Assembly: GCF_900088415.1 (NCBI RefSeq)
Contig: NZ_FLLQ01000001.1
Location: 62,001 to 126,000 of the forward strand
From: Vibrio mediterranei
GTDB lineage: Bacteria > Pseudomonadota > Gammaproteobacteria > Enterobacterales > Vibrionaceae
Direction of reading: 5' to 3'
DNA length: 64,000 bases
In this document: positions 44,171-52,960 of the stretch, piece by piece
Numbering within the stretch: the first letter of the stretch is position 1
Layout: the number at the start of each line of letters is the position of its first letter
The notes under the pieces: model-generated
What the model saw: the letters and a program-made list of their open reading frames with translations, nothing else
Told to the model about the DNA's origin: nothing
Database searches by the model: none
Translations under genes and position numbers: made by a program

Positions 44171-45052
44171 TTATATAGTGTCATCCACTTCTTTTCGGGT
44201 TGGAATACCTTCGCGGCCTCCAAGTTTCTTACATTTCAGCGCAGCTACGGTATTGGAAAAGATAATGGATTGACGCGTTTCCATACGCTCTGCAACAGCG
44301 ACAGCAAGTGCTCCGTGGAAGACATCGCCTGCACCTGTGGTGTCAACAACATCTACTTTCAGACCTACTTGATGTGCGAGTTCGCCATTTTCAAGCCAAT
44401 AACATCCTTTTGAACCGACTGTAACATAAACTCGTCCAGTTGTCTTTTTTTGAGCGATTTTGAGACCTTCAACAGGATCGCTTGTTCCAGTGAATTTTTC
44501 GAGACCTGGCTCACTAAAAGCGACGTGATCTGCTAATTCTACAAGTTCATCAATGGGTTCGGGAGTTATGTCTGCATCTAAAACCGAGGGAATACCCAGT
44601 TCTCTTGCTTGCTGTAGTGCATATTTTGCGCCATCTATCCAACGAACATCTGTAAGAATTGTGGAATATGTCGAAAAATCAACATTTTTAAGAGGGGTAG
44701 CATCGCGCAGCAGAGACTTGTCTTGATAGTTGACTATCATTCGTTCGCCTTCTTCATCGACGATGACGGCTGAAAATGCAGAGGATGCACCTTCGATTTT
44801 CACCATCTTGTCTACGCCAACACCATAGCTGGCCAATTCGGTCAACATGGTATCAGCAACGCTGTCACAACCAACACGACCTATGAAGTCAACGTCATGG
44901 CCTAACTTAGCCACTGCGACCGAAGCTGTAGCGGCTGGTCCACCACCAACTTCAAAGTAATCGTGTGCAACATATTTGCCGCCCTGAGTCGGGAGTTGGG
45001 AAACCAATTGCACTCGGTCTAATACTGTAATACCAACACAAGCTATCGCCAT
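44171..45052 (-). CDS. yihV: 6-deoxy-6-sulfofructose kinase
   Basis: A 293 aa PfkB/ribokinase-family enzyme that phosphorylates sulfofructose with ATP. It aligns along its length with my recall of E. coli YihV: IACVGITVLDRV, GKYVA, EVGGGPAATA, VDFIGRVG, SDHVAFSEPG-like AFSEPGLEKFTG, and the end KCKKLGGREGIP. The catalytic base is D243 in TTGAGDVFHG. Residues K26, N108 and R137 match E. coli K27, N109 and R138, which I recall as the sulfonate contacts. First gene of the minus-strand unit, divergent from yihU with 266 bp between. Confidence 0.94.
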   Translation of the reverse strand: MAIACVGITVLDRVQLVSQLPTQGGKYVAHDYFEVGGGPAATASVAVAKLGHDVDFIGRVGCDSVADTMLTELASYGVGVDKMVKIEGASSAFSAVIVDEEGERMIVNYQDKSLLRDATPLKNVDFSTYSTILTDVRWIDGAKYALQQARELGIPSVLDADITPEPIDELVELADHVAFSEPGLEKFTGTSDPVEGLKIAQKKTTGRVYVTVGSKGCYWLENGELAHQVGLKVDVVDTTGAGDVFHGALAVAVAERMETRQSIIFSNTVAALKCKKLGGREGIPTRKEVDDTI

Positions 45053-45318
45053 TTTATATCTCTTATCGTTTCAAACATCATTGGAAAAAAAGCGGTGAAA
45101 CTATCGTTAGCTTTAAGGAAAAATCTCCGTCGAAAACCATCGAGTGCTTTCACAACTCATGGGCTCATTATAAGGACTAAATAGATTTGCGATGAGAGTA
45201 TTCTCACAAAAAGATAATAAATGGACATAAAACAACAAAATGTGACAAATGTTGTGGTTATTAAATCTCGAATGATTATAGTAAGTAGCAATTCAATAAC
45301 AGAACTAAGGACTTTTTC
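45053..45318. promoter_or_regulatory. Divergent promoter region yihV / yihU
   Basis: A 266 bp gap. It has ATGGACATAA at 45221-45230, followed by TGTGACAAAT at 45241-45250. TGGACA-like boxes also occur before the aldolase, the TRAP genes, the small gene at 55165 and the DhaR-like gene. These are candidates for the DeoR operator; a role as -35 hexamer is not excluded. Confidence 0.45.
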
Positions 45319-46212
45319 ATGTCAACAGTAGGATTCATCGGTCTAGGTCAAATGGGCAGCCCAATGGCAGCAAACCTTATTAAAGGTGGCCACTCTTTAC
45401 GCGTGTTTGATATCAGCGAAACTGCTGTCGCAAAGATGGTTGAGTTAGGTGCTACAGCCGCTACATCACCAGCAGACGCTGCATCTGACGCTGAGTTTGT
45501 TATTACTATGCTGCCTAATGGCGCACTGGTCAAAAGCACACTCTTTGGTGACAGTGGCGTTACAGAAGGCTTAGATAAGCAGGCGTTACTTATCGACATG
45601 TCGACCATTCACCCGTTTGAAACTGATGCGCTTATTAACGAGATGTCGGAAAAAGGCTTCTCAATGATGGAAGCACCAGTAGGTCGAACATCTGACCATG
45701 CGATCAAAGGTGAGCTGTTGATTCTTGCTGGTGGTACTCCAGAGCAAATCGCCAAAGCGCAACCATTATTTGATTGCATGGGCTCTGAAACAATTGATGC
45801 TGGTGGCCCAGGCAAAGGTATTCGCGTAAAAATCATTAACAACTATATGAGCATTGCTCTTAACGCACTGTCTGCAGAAGCGGCGACACTTTCTGAAGCT
45901 ATTGGTCTTGAGTTTGATGCAGCATTGAAAGTCATGAGTGGTACTCCAGCTGGTAAGGGTCACTTTACAACAACATGGCCGGGCAAAGTATTAGCAGGCG
46001 ACCTAAGCCCTGCATTTATGCTGGATTTAGCGCATAAAGATCTAGGAATTGCTTTGGATCTTGCTAACCAAGTGAATGTACCAATGCCTTGTGGTGCGGC
46101 ATCTCGCGAGCTATATAGTGTTGCGCGTGCAGCAGGCCGAGGTCGTCAGGATTGGACTGCGGTATTTGAGCAGCTACGCGTTACTTCAGGTCTTGAAGCA
46201 AAAATTAAATAA
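45319..46212 (+). CDS. yihU: Sulfolactaldehyde reductase
   Basis: A 297 aa beta-hydroxyacid-dehydrogenase-family enzyme that reduces 3-sulfolactaldehyde to 2,3-dihydroxypropane-1-sulfonate (DHPS) with NADH. The Rossmann motif is [16 protein letters not shown]. The sulfonate-binding GRTS is at residues 122-125 (R123, T124 and S125 at the same numbers as in E. coli YihU). The catalytic lysine is K171, with N174 and N175 in [19 protein letters not shown]. The tail [11 protein letters not shown] and [20 protein letters not shown] are near-identical to E. coli by recall. First gene of yihU-mutarotase-yihS, 17 nt before the mutarotase gene. Confidence 0.95.
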   Translation: MSTVGFIGLGQMGSPMAANLIKGGHSLRVFDISETAVAKMVELGATAATSPADAASDAEFVITMLPNGALVKSTLFGDSGVTEGLDKQALLIDMSTIHPFETDALINEMSEKGFSMMEAPVGRTSDHAIKGELLILAGGTPEQIAKAQPLFDCMGSETIDAGGPGKGIRVKIINNYMSIALNALSAEAATLSEAIGLEFDAALKVMSGTPAGKGHFTTTWPGKVLAGDLSPAFMLDLAHKDLGIALDLANQVNVPMPCGAASRELYSVARAAGRGRQDWTAVFEQLRVTSGLEAKIK

Positions 46213-46229
46213 CGGATAGAGGCAATCAC

Positions 46230-47270
46230 GTGAAACTGACTCAAGAAAACTGGGGCCACATTGAGGGTCAAGAGGTACCGGTTAAGCTCTTTACGTTGGC
46301 GAATGAACACGGTATGAAGATACGTGTAACAAATTACGGGTGTATTGTCTCTTCCATTGAAGTCCCAGACCGTAACGACCAGATTGCTGATGTGGTTCTA
46401 GGTTATGAAAGCCTTGAAAAGTATGTTGCTGGCCACCCGTTTTTTGGAGCAGTCGCGGGGCGCTTTGCAAATCGAATCAGAGATGGCCGTTACCAATTAG
46501 ATGGACAAGTCTTTCAGTTAGAAACGAATGAGCTTCCGACGGGGCAGCATTTGCACGGTGGCTCAAAAGGGTTCGACAAATACGTTTGGAATTACACGCT
46601 AGAAGAGCAAAGTGAAGCGATTTTCGTTCATTTCAGTCGAATCTCTCCGGACGGTGAGTCAGGGTTTGGTGGCAACTTAGTCGTGACACATTCAATCGGC
46701 CTGGATGAACAGAACCAAGTCCATTACAACTTTACTGCTCATACCGATCAGTCAACGGTCGTCAATTTGGTCAATCATAGTTATTACAATCTTGGTGGGC
46801 ATGATTCAGGAACCGTTGATAATCATCAACTAACATTGCACTCAGAGTTCTATACTCCAGTGGATGAAACCATGATTCCAACGGGAGAAATTTGTTCGGT
46901 AACGGGCAGTGATCTCGACTTTACCTCCCGCACAGAAGTAGGCAACAGAGAGTTTGACCACAACTTTATATTAAACGGCGATACAGACCGACGAGGTTAT
47001 CGAATTGCTGCTGAACTGTATGAACCTAATAGTGGTAGAGCAATGACGGTCTTTACTACTCAACCTGCGGTGCAGTTCTATAACGGTTTCAAGTTGTCGA
47101 ATAAGCCTTGGTATGGTCGCAACGGTCATAAGTATGAAAATCGTGAAGGACTATGTTTGGAAACGCAGCATTATCCGGATAGCCCTAACCAAGCGCATTT
47201 TCCATCCGTACGTTTGAATCCTGGTGAACTGTTCGAAGAAAAAACTATTCACCGTTTTGAGGTGAAATAG
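46230..47270 (+). CDS. Aldose 1-epimerase, probable sulfoquinovose mutarotase
   Basis: A 346 aa GalM-type mutarotase that would interconvert the anomers of sulfoquinovose released by the glycosidase. Visible sites are NYGCIVSSIEVPDR, AGRFANRI, the first catalytic His in LHGGSKGFDK, the second in VNHSYYNLGG, and the catalytic Glu in CLETQHYPDSPNQ. It is longer than E. coli YihR (about 308 aa) and looks more like GalM, so it could have been recruited on its own. A 7 bp GCGAAC/GTTCGC dyad near 47282-47307 stands between it and yihS. Confidence 0.88.
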   Translation: MKLTQENWGHIEGQEVPVKLFTLANEHGMKIRVTNYGCIVSSIEVPDRNDQIADVVLGYESLEKYVAGHPFFGAVAGRFANRIRDGRYQLDGQVFQLETNELPTGQHLHGGSKGFDKYVWNYTLEEQSEAIFVHFSRISPDGESGFGGNLVVTHSIGLDEQNQVHYNFTAHTDQSTVVNLVNHSYYNLGGHDSGTVDNHQLTLHSEFYTPVDETMIPTGEICSVTGSDLDFTSRTEVGNREFDHNFILNGDTDRRGYRIAAELYEPNSGRAMTVFTTQPAVQFYNGFKLSNKPWYGRNGHKYENREGLCLETQHYPDSPNQAHFPSVRLNPGELFEEKTIHRFEVK

Positions 47271-47384
47271 ACCTAAAAATCAGCGAACCGCTATTGCCGT
47301 TCGCTAGATAACAATAATGATACTGAATTCAATGCGATGGACTGATAGGGTCGGTCGCAACAAAAAATAACGAGGAAACACCCT

Positions 47385-48635
47385 ATGAAATGGATTAATA
47401 CCCGATCCCATAACACATGGTTAGATAACGAAACTGACCGCATTTTTGAGTTTGGCAGAAACTCTGTGGTACCAAACGGTTTTGGTTGGATTGGTAACAA
47501 CGGCAATGTGCGCGAAGAGATGGGCACACGTCTTTGGATAACTGCGCGCATGCTCCATTGTTATTCCTTGGCTGCACTCATGGGACGCCCTGGCGCCTAT
47601 GACCTTGTCGAGCACGGTATTAAAGCTCTAGAAGGCCCGTTGAAAGATCAGGCTCACGGCGGTTGGTTTGCGACAATTGATAACGAAGGCGAAGGCATTG
47701 TTGATGAGTCAAAACAAGGCTACCAACATGCGTTTGTGCTCCTTGGCGCAGCGAGTGCAGTCACTACAGGTCACCCTCGTGCGCAAGCACTTCTAGAAGA
47801 AGCCATTGCCGTATATGAAAAGCACTTCTGGGTCGAAGATCGTCAAATGTGCTTCGAGTCTTGGGACAGAGAATGGACTGAAACAGAAGATTACCGCGGC
47901 GGTAATATGGCGATGCACTCTGTAGAGGCTTTCTTGATTGTTTACGATGTGACAAAAGATAAGAAGTGGTTGCAGCGCGCACTTAATATCACCGAGTTTA
48001 TGATCAACAAAACAGCGAAAGGATTAAGCTACCGCGTTAATGAACACTTTGACTCTGAGTGGAAACCTCTTCCTGATTACAACAAAGAAACGCCAGCAAG
48101 TCATTTCAGAGCGTACGGCGGTACACCAGGCCACTGGATCGAGTGGGGACGTTTGATTTGTCACTTACGTGCGACCTTGCTTGAAATTGGTGAAGATTGT
48201 CCAGAATGGTTGTTAGAAGACGCTATTGGACTATTTGATGCTACGGTGCGTGACGCATGGCATGTCGACGGTGCGCCGGGCTTTGTTTATTCGGTAGATT
48301 GGGATGGTAAGCCAGTAGTTCGTGAGCGTATCCGCTGGGCTCCTGTAGAAGCGATTGGTACTGCCTATGCTCTATATACAGTAACGGGTGATAAGAAGTA
48401 CGAAGATTACTATCGTACATGGTGGGATTATTGCCGTACCTATTTGATTGATTATGAGGGATGTTCTTGGTGGCAAGAGCTGGACGTAAATAACCAAGCT
48501 GGTACTAGCAAGGTATGGGATGGTAAACAAGATATTTACCACTTAATGCATTGTTTGGTGATTCCTAGATTGCCACTGACTCCAGGGTTAGCTCCTGCAT
48601 TATCTCAAGGCTTGCTTGACCAAGATATGAGATAA
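47385..48635 (+). CDS. yihS: Sulfoquinovose isomerase
   Basis: A 416 aa (alpha/alpha)6-barrel enzyme of the N-acylglucosamine 2-epimerase family that turns sulfoquinovose into sulfofructose. Recall gives long runs in common with E. coli Yih[49 protein letters not shown], and [20 protein letters not shown]. The catalytic histidines H250 and H386 align with E. coli H248 and H383 after counting small insertions. It ends the yihU-mutarotase-yihS unit; a strong terminator follows. Confidence 0.95.
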   Translation: MKWINTRSHNTWLDNETDRIFEFGRNSVVPNGFGWIGNNGNVREEMGTRLWITARMLHCYSLAALMGRPGAYDLVEHGIKALEGPLKDQAHGGWFATIDNEGEGIVDESKQGYQHAFVLLGAASAVTTGHPRAQALLEEAIAVYEKHFWVEDRQMCFESWDREWTETEDYRGGNMAMHSVEAFLIVYDVTKDKKWLQRALNITEFMINKTAKGLSYRVNEHFDSEWKPLPDYNKETPASHFRAYGGTPGHWIEWGRLICHLRATLLEIGEDCPEWLLEDAIGLFDATVRDAWHVDGAPGFVYSVDWDGKPVVRERIRWAPVEAIGTAYALYTVTGDKKYEDYYRTWWDYCRTYLIDYEGCSWWQELDVNNQAGTSKVWDGKQDIYHLMHCLVIPRLPLTPGLAPALSQGLLDQDMR

Positions 48636-48675
48636 CATCCTAATATCATTAGATATTAAATTTAAGTCTTTCCGA

Positions 48676-48708
48676 AAGATGACGGTGTAGTGCCGTCATC
48701 TTTTTTTT
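48676..48708 (+). terminator. Terminator after yihS
   Basis: AAGATGACGG / CCGTCATCTT stem with a 7 nt loop, then a run of eight T. Confidence 0.93.
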
Positions 48709-48881
48709 GTCTTTAACATTTTGATAGAGAAAATCAAAAAACAACATAAAGATGTGCTCTATAGCTCATTTTTGTCCTTAATTGAGCGTTTGTGTCATAA
48801 AGTGATACATAACTAACAGAAGTGGACGTTTTGTACTGGTAAATTACTACAGTAACGAACAAATACAGAGGAACACTCACA
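48709..48881 (+). promoter_or_regulatory. Promoter region of the class II aldolase gene
   Basis: The region holds TTTGTCCTTAA at 48771-48781, GTGTCATAAAGTGATACAT (an imperfect dyad, 48792-48810) and AGTGGACGTT at 48821-48830, related to the boxes before the other cluster genes. An AGAGGAACACTCACA ribosome site precedes the ATG at 48882. Confidence 0.45.
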
Positions 48882-49742
48882 ATGCCTTATATGTCAGGTA
48901 AAACAATGATTCAAGAAGCGTGGAACAATGGCTATGCCATCGGCGCTTTTACTGCACACAACTTAGAAACAATTAAAGCAGTGCTTCTTGCCGCTGAGAA
49001 AGAGCAATCACCAATCATGCTTCAAATCGGCCAAAAAGCGATTAATGAAATGGGCATGAAACCGTTACGCGATGCTGTTGACTCTCTAATACAACATCAC
49101 CAGATTTCAGTACCAATCTGTATTCACCTTGATCATAGCCGCAAGTTCGAACAGTGCATGGAAGCAGCAACCCGTGATTTCCAATCGCTGATGTTTGACG
49201 GTTCGGCACTTCCTTTCGAAGAGAACATTCGCATTACTAAAGCTGTCGTCGACGTAGCTAATGCACTTGGCTTAGGTGCTGAAGGTGAGATTGGCAAAAT
49301 TGGTGGTACGGAAGATGACATCACTGTTGATGAGAAAGATGCAATGATCACCACGGTTGAAGAAGCTCTGGACTTCTCTGAACGCACGGGTGTTGATTAT
49401 TTGGCCGTTTCTATCGGTACCGCTCACGGTGTATATAAAACAACACCAGAGCTGAAATTTGACCGTTTAAGCGAAATCAAAGAAGCAGTGAAAAAACCTA
49501 TTGTACTTCATGGTGGCTCAGGTGTACCTGATGACCAAGTGGTCGAAGCTGTGAAACGCGGTGTAGCGAAGATCAACGTTGATACTGAGCTACGTCAAGG
49601 CTTTATCAAAGGTGTTCAAGCTCACTGGAAACAGAATGAAAATGATTTCATTTTGGCGGATGTCATGAACACAGGTATTGAATCAATGATGGAAGTTGTT
49701 CAACACAAAATCCGTCTATTTGGCTCAAACGGTAAAGCTTAA
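48882..49742 (+). CDS. Class II (zinc) aldolase, probable 6-deoxy-6-sulfofructose-1-phosphate aldolase
   Basis: A 286 aa class II aldolase of the Fba/GatY/KbaY family. The proposed reaction splits sulfofructose 1-phosphate to DHAP and sulfolactaldehyde. Zinc and catalytic residues are D84 and H85 in IHLDHS, E134 in GAEGEIG, H182 in IGTAHG and H210 in VLHGGSG; phosphate-binding groups lie in GGSGVPDDQ and KINVDTELR. The usual DGSHLPFEENI reads DGSALPFEENI (A for H). E. coli uses the unrelated class I enzyme YihT here, and no YihT is present in the window. The gene stands alone between yihS and the TRAP operon, so the call rests on context. Confidence 0.85.
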   Translation: MPYMSGKTMIQEAWNNGYAIGAFTAHNLETIKAVLLAAEKEQSPIMLQIGQKAINEMGMKPLRDAVDSLIQHHQISVPICIHLDHSRKFEQCMEAATRDFQSLMFDGSALPFEENIRITKAVVDVANALGLGAEGEIGKIGGTEDDITVDEKDAMITTVEEALDFSERTGVDYLAVSIGTAHGVYKTTPELKFDRLSEIKEAVKKPIVLHGGSGVPDDQVVEAVKRGVAKINVDTELRQGFIKGVQAHWKQNENDFILADVMNTGIESMMEVVQHKIRLFGSNGKA

Positions 49743-49908
49743 AACGACCAAATGTCCATAATGTGACATTAACCCTACAAAAAACGACATATTGTTGCTC
49801 AGTGTGAAAACACTCACGGTTAAAAATTACTAACTGGGTTATCAATATAAATAGAGTGGACAATATGTCGTTTAAATAACAAAAATTATTATTTTTTATG
49901 GTGGTTCT
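49743..49908 (+). promoter_or_regulatory. Promoter region of the TRAP operon
   Basis: A 166 bp gap with AATGTCCATAATGTGACATT at 49751-49770 (a partial dyad, AATGTC/GACATT) and TGGACAATATGTCG at 49857-49870. Both resemble the boxes found before yihU and the 55165 gene. A short AGTGT/ACACT hairpin lies at about 49801-49814. A terminator for the aldolase gene is not clear. Confidence 0.45.
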
Positions 49909-50448
49909 ATGCTTAAAGCAATGGAAAACGCTTTAAATACGATTAATGCGCCAATAGCGCGCTGGACAGCAAATATAGCAGGTTTCTTCTTGTTAGTGAT
50001 GACTGTCATCGTATTGATTCAAGTAGCCTTTCGCTACATTTTAAACACTCCTTTGGGGTGGACAGATGAATCATCTCGTTTCTTGATGATCTACATGACT
50101 TACCTGTGCCTACCAATCATCTACCTGGATGAGCGTAATATCGCGATGACATTCGTCACCGACAAATTAAAAGGGACGCGTATCTTCGAACTCTTGATGG
50201 TATTTGGCCACGTCGCTAGCTTGATCTTGTTTGCGGTCTGGATTTACTTCGGTTACGCATTTTACAAAACAGGGTCGGTAATGGCGGACAGTCTTCCTAT
50301 TCCAATGTTTGTCGTGTATGCGATTCCACCGATTATGCTGGCGATTTCGTGTCTATTTGCTCTCCAAAAGTTACTTGGCGCATTACACAACCTGATTCAT
50401 TTCGATCCTGCTGAACATAATTCATCAGCAGTAGAAGCGGCCGAGTAG
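49909..50448 (+). CDS. dctQ: TRAP transporter small membrane subunit (DctQ)
   Basis: A 179 aa protein with four membrane helices (about residues 20-42, 54-72, 93-115 and 133-155). It shows the DctQ signature FRYILNTPLGWTDESSRFLM at about 44-63. It forms the transport unit with DctM. It is the first gene of dctQ-dctM-dctP-yihQ, 10 nt before dctM. The substrate is taken to be sulfoquinovose or its glycosides because of the neighbours. Confidence 0.9.
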   Translation: MLKAMENALNTINAPIARWTANIAGFFLLVMTVIVLIQVAFRYILNTPLGWTDESSRFLMIYMTYLCLPIIYLDERNIAMTFVTDKLKGTRIFELLMVFGHVASLILFAVWIYFGYAFYKTGSVMADSLPIPMFVVYAIPPIMLAISCLFALQKLLGALHNLIHFDPAEHNSSAVEAAE

Positions 50449-50458
50449 AGGTAACGTT

Positions 50459-51748
50459 ATGGTTTCCCCAATTTTCCTAGTTTATTTTCTAGCATTCCTA
50501 TTAATGGGTGTGCCTGTGCTGATGGCATTAGGTTTGTCGCCAATCATCACATTTATTCAAAATGACCAAGTACTGTTCATCAACATGCTTTATCAACGCT
50601 TGTACTCTGGTCTTGATAACTTTCTTCTACTAGCGCTGCCATTCTTTATGTTGGCGGGTGAGTGTATGTCGAGCGGCGGTATCACGCCACGTATTATCTC
50701 TTTCGCTCAAACTCGAGTTCAGCACCTACGCGGTGGCTTAGGACACGTAGTTATTCTTGCCTCCACGCTGTTTGGTGCACTAACCGGATCGGCAGTGGCT
50801 GCGACATCGGCGATCGGCAACATGCTGATTCCAGAAATGTCCAAATACAAGTATGACAAGAGCTATTCAGCGGCGTTAACGGCGGCGGCGACGGTACTTG
50901 GTAATATCATTCCACCTTCTGGTCTGATGCTGTTGTATGCGTTCGTAATGAATACTTCTGTCGCTGCTATGTTTATTGCTGGTATTGTCCCAGGAATCAT
51001 CTTCTGTGTTGGCTTGATGCTGGTAAACCGAATGCAAATTCGTAAGTATCCTGAAGTACAAACTCTGCCTCGTGCTACTAAGCTAGAGCGCAGTCAAAGT
51101 TTGAAACTGGCGATTCTGCCGTTGTTGACACCAGTCATCATTCTCGGTGGTATCTATGGCGGTATCTTTACGCCAACGGAAGCGGCAGCAGTAGCAGTAG
51201 CTTATGCCATCTTCCTGTCGGTTTATGTCATCAAAGTGACCAATATTAAAGCTACCTATGCGTTGTTTGCAAAAGTAGCGGTGAACGCAGCAGCCGTACT
51301 TATCATTGTTGCAGCGGCAAGTGGCTTTGCGTCAGCGATCAGTTTCTCAGGTATTTCGAATACGGTTACAGAGTTCTTTAATAGCATTACTCGTGACCCA
51401 CTGATGCTGTTCTTCATCATCAACATCTTCCTATTCATCGTAGGCATGTTCTTAGATGCTGGTCCAGCAATCCTAATCTTCGGTCCTATTATTGCGCCAA
51501 TCATGATCAATGCGGGTGTCGACCCAGTGCACTTTGGTGTGGTGATGTGTGTCAACCTATCTATTGGTCTTGCGACACCACCTATGGGACTGGTTTTATT
51601 CGTTGCTTCGGGCGTATCCGGACAACCCCTACAGAAAATTTCGAAGGCGATCATTCCATTCTTGATTGTAGAGTTCTTGATCATCTTCCTCATCTCATTC
51701 TTCCCGGAATTAGTGATAGGCCTACCTAAGCTGTTGGGCGTGATGTAG
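50459..51748 (+). CDS. dctM: TRAP transporter large membrane subunit (DctM)
   Basis: A 429 aa inner-membrane protein with about 12 helices, the Na+-coupled transport subunit. The family motifs are FFMLAGECMSSGG, the clear DctM segment LTGSAVAATSAIGNMLIPEM, NIIPPSGLMLLYA and GGIFTPTEAAAVAVAYAIF. Its length is normal. It follows dctQ by 10 nt, and dctP starts 56 nt later. Confidence 0.93.
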   Translation: MVSPIFLVYFLAFLLMGVPVLMALGLSPIITFIQNDQVLFINMLYQRLYSGLDNFLLLALPFFMLAGECMSSGGITPRIISFAQTRVQHLRGGLGHVVILASTLFGALTGSAVAATSAIGNMLIPEMSKYKYDKSYSAALTAAATVLGNIIPPSGLMLLYAFVMNTSVAAMFIAGIVPGIIFCVGLMLVNRMQIRKYPEVQTLPRATKLERSQSLKLAILPLLTPVIILGGIYGGIFTPTEAAAVAVAYAIFLSVYVIKVTNIKATYALFAKVAVNAAAVLIIVAAASGFASAISFSGISNTVTEFFNSITRDPLMLFFIINIFLFIVGMFLDAGPAILIFGPIIAPIMINAGVDPVHFGVVMCVNLSIGLATPPMGLVLFVASGVSGQPLQKISKAIIPFLIVEFLIIFLISFFPELVIGLPKLLGVM

Positions 51749-51804
51749 AGCTGATTCAAAAGAATACGTGAAACAAAAATTTATAAAGATAAAAGGAACA
51801 TAGA

Positions 51805-52854
51805 ATGAAAAAAACACTACTAGCCGTCGCTGCCACAGCCATGCTTGCTTCTGGCGCCGCTTATTCAGCAGACTATAAACTGACGGTTCCACACGTGTCT
51901 AACCTAGATAGTTATAACCATCAATCGCTACTGGTTTTCAAAAACTTTGTAGAGTCTCGTTCTAACGGTGCGATTGAAGTAGACATCTACCCATCAGGTC
52001 AGCTATGTGGTACGGCGAAAGAGTGTATTGCTGGAGTTCAAGCAGGAATGTTTGATTATTTCCAAACGACAATTCCTGAGTTAGCGAACTTCTGGCAGCC
52101 TGTTGGCGCATTCGACTTACCTTACATGCTTCCAAATGACCGTGTTGCTGAGTGTGTATACGACAACGAAGAGTTCATTGGGGATGTACGTGGTGAGCTT
52201 CTTAAGAAAGCGCCTAACGTTCGTCTAATGATGGTATCGAACTCTGGTGGTTGGCGTAACATTGCTACGACTAAGAAGCAGGTGAAAACTCCTGACGACG
52301 TGAAAGGTTTGAAGTTACGTACTGTACCTGCACGTATTCAACAAGAGCTTGTTAAAGAGCTAGGCGGTTCACCAACACCTATTGCATGGCCTGAAGTGTA
52401 TACCGCTCTATCAACGGGTGTGGTAGATGGTACTAAGAACGGCATCGTTGATATCGTTCAAAACAAGTTCCACGAAAGCTTGGACTACATCATCCTTGAC
52501 GGTCACGCGTACATGGGCGGTGCTTGGGTGTTCAACGACATGAAATTCAAGTCTATGCCTGATGAGTTGAAAGCAGTGCTCATTGATGGTGTTGCAGCAC
52601 AAAACCAATACCTACGTGCTTATCCGAAGCACAAAGAGTTTGAAGCTTACGAAGAGTTCCGCAAAGCGAAAGGGACTATCTATAACCCATCTGCAGAGGA
52701 ACGTGCTGAGTTCCAAAAAGTGGCTGGTCCAGTGAAAGATTACTTCCTAAGTACTGCTGGTAAAGAAGGCGAGCAATGGCTACAGCGTTTTGAAAATGAG
52801 ATCAAAACGTGTGAAGCGAAGATTGATGCTGAATACAAAGTTCAGTTCAAGTAA
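51805..52854 (+). CDS. dctP: TRAP transporter periplasmic binding protein (DctP)
   Basis: A 349 aa binding protein with a signal peptide (about residues 1-21, cut after AYSA). The DctP core is clear: KGLKLRTVPARIQQELVKEL with the anion-binding Arg, then PTPIAWPEVYTALSTGVVDG. Two Cys pairs (LCGTAKEC near 65-72, and C109 or C331) may form disulphides. It should capture a sulfonated sugar with the conserved arginine. It has its own AAAAGGAACA ribosome site. A stem without a good T-run lies between it and yihQ, which may lower yihQ transcript. Confidence 0.9.
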   Translation: MKKTLLAVAATAMLASGAAYSADYKLTVPHVSNLDSYNHQSLLVFKNFVESRSNGAIEVDIYPSGQLCGTAKECIAGVQAGMFDYFQTTIPELANFWQPVGAFDLPYMLPNDRVAECVYDNEEFIGDVRGELLKKAPNVRLMMVSNSGGWRNIATTKKQVKTPDDVKGLKLRTVPARIQQELVKELGGSPTPIAWPEVYTALSTGVVDGTKNGIVDIVQNKFHESLDYIILDGHAYMGGAWVFNDMKFKSMPDELKAVLIDGVAAQNQYLRAYPKHKEFEAYEEFRKAKGTIYNPSAEERAEFQKVAGPVKDYFLSTAGKEGEQWLQRFENEIKTCEAKIDAEYKVQFK

Positions 52855-52882
52855 TACGCCAGCTTTTGATTAACGATAGTAG

Positions 52883-52908
52883 GGCGCTAGGGCACAGACT
52901 TTAGCGCC
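52883..52908 (+). terminator. Intercistronic hairpin between dctP and yihQ (attenuator-like)
   Basis: GGCGCTA / TAGCGCC stem with a 12 nt loop, followed by TTCTTC, not a strong T-run. It may protect dctP mRNA and reduce read-through into yihQ. Confidence 0.55.
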
Positions 52909-52960
52909 TTCTTCAAATGATTTTTCGATTCAGATTTCTGAATTCTTTAGGGTTAATAAG

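Noticed and set aside
47291..47615. Several minus-strand frames at the start of yihS
   Set aside because: They are antisense to a strongly conserved enzyme and reflect its codon pattern.
51256..51759. A 167-codon minus-strand frame antisense to dctM
   Set aside because: Despite its length it is low-complexity (Met, Ile, Ala, Pro rich), as expected opposite a membrane protein; no start signal.
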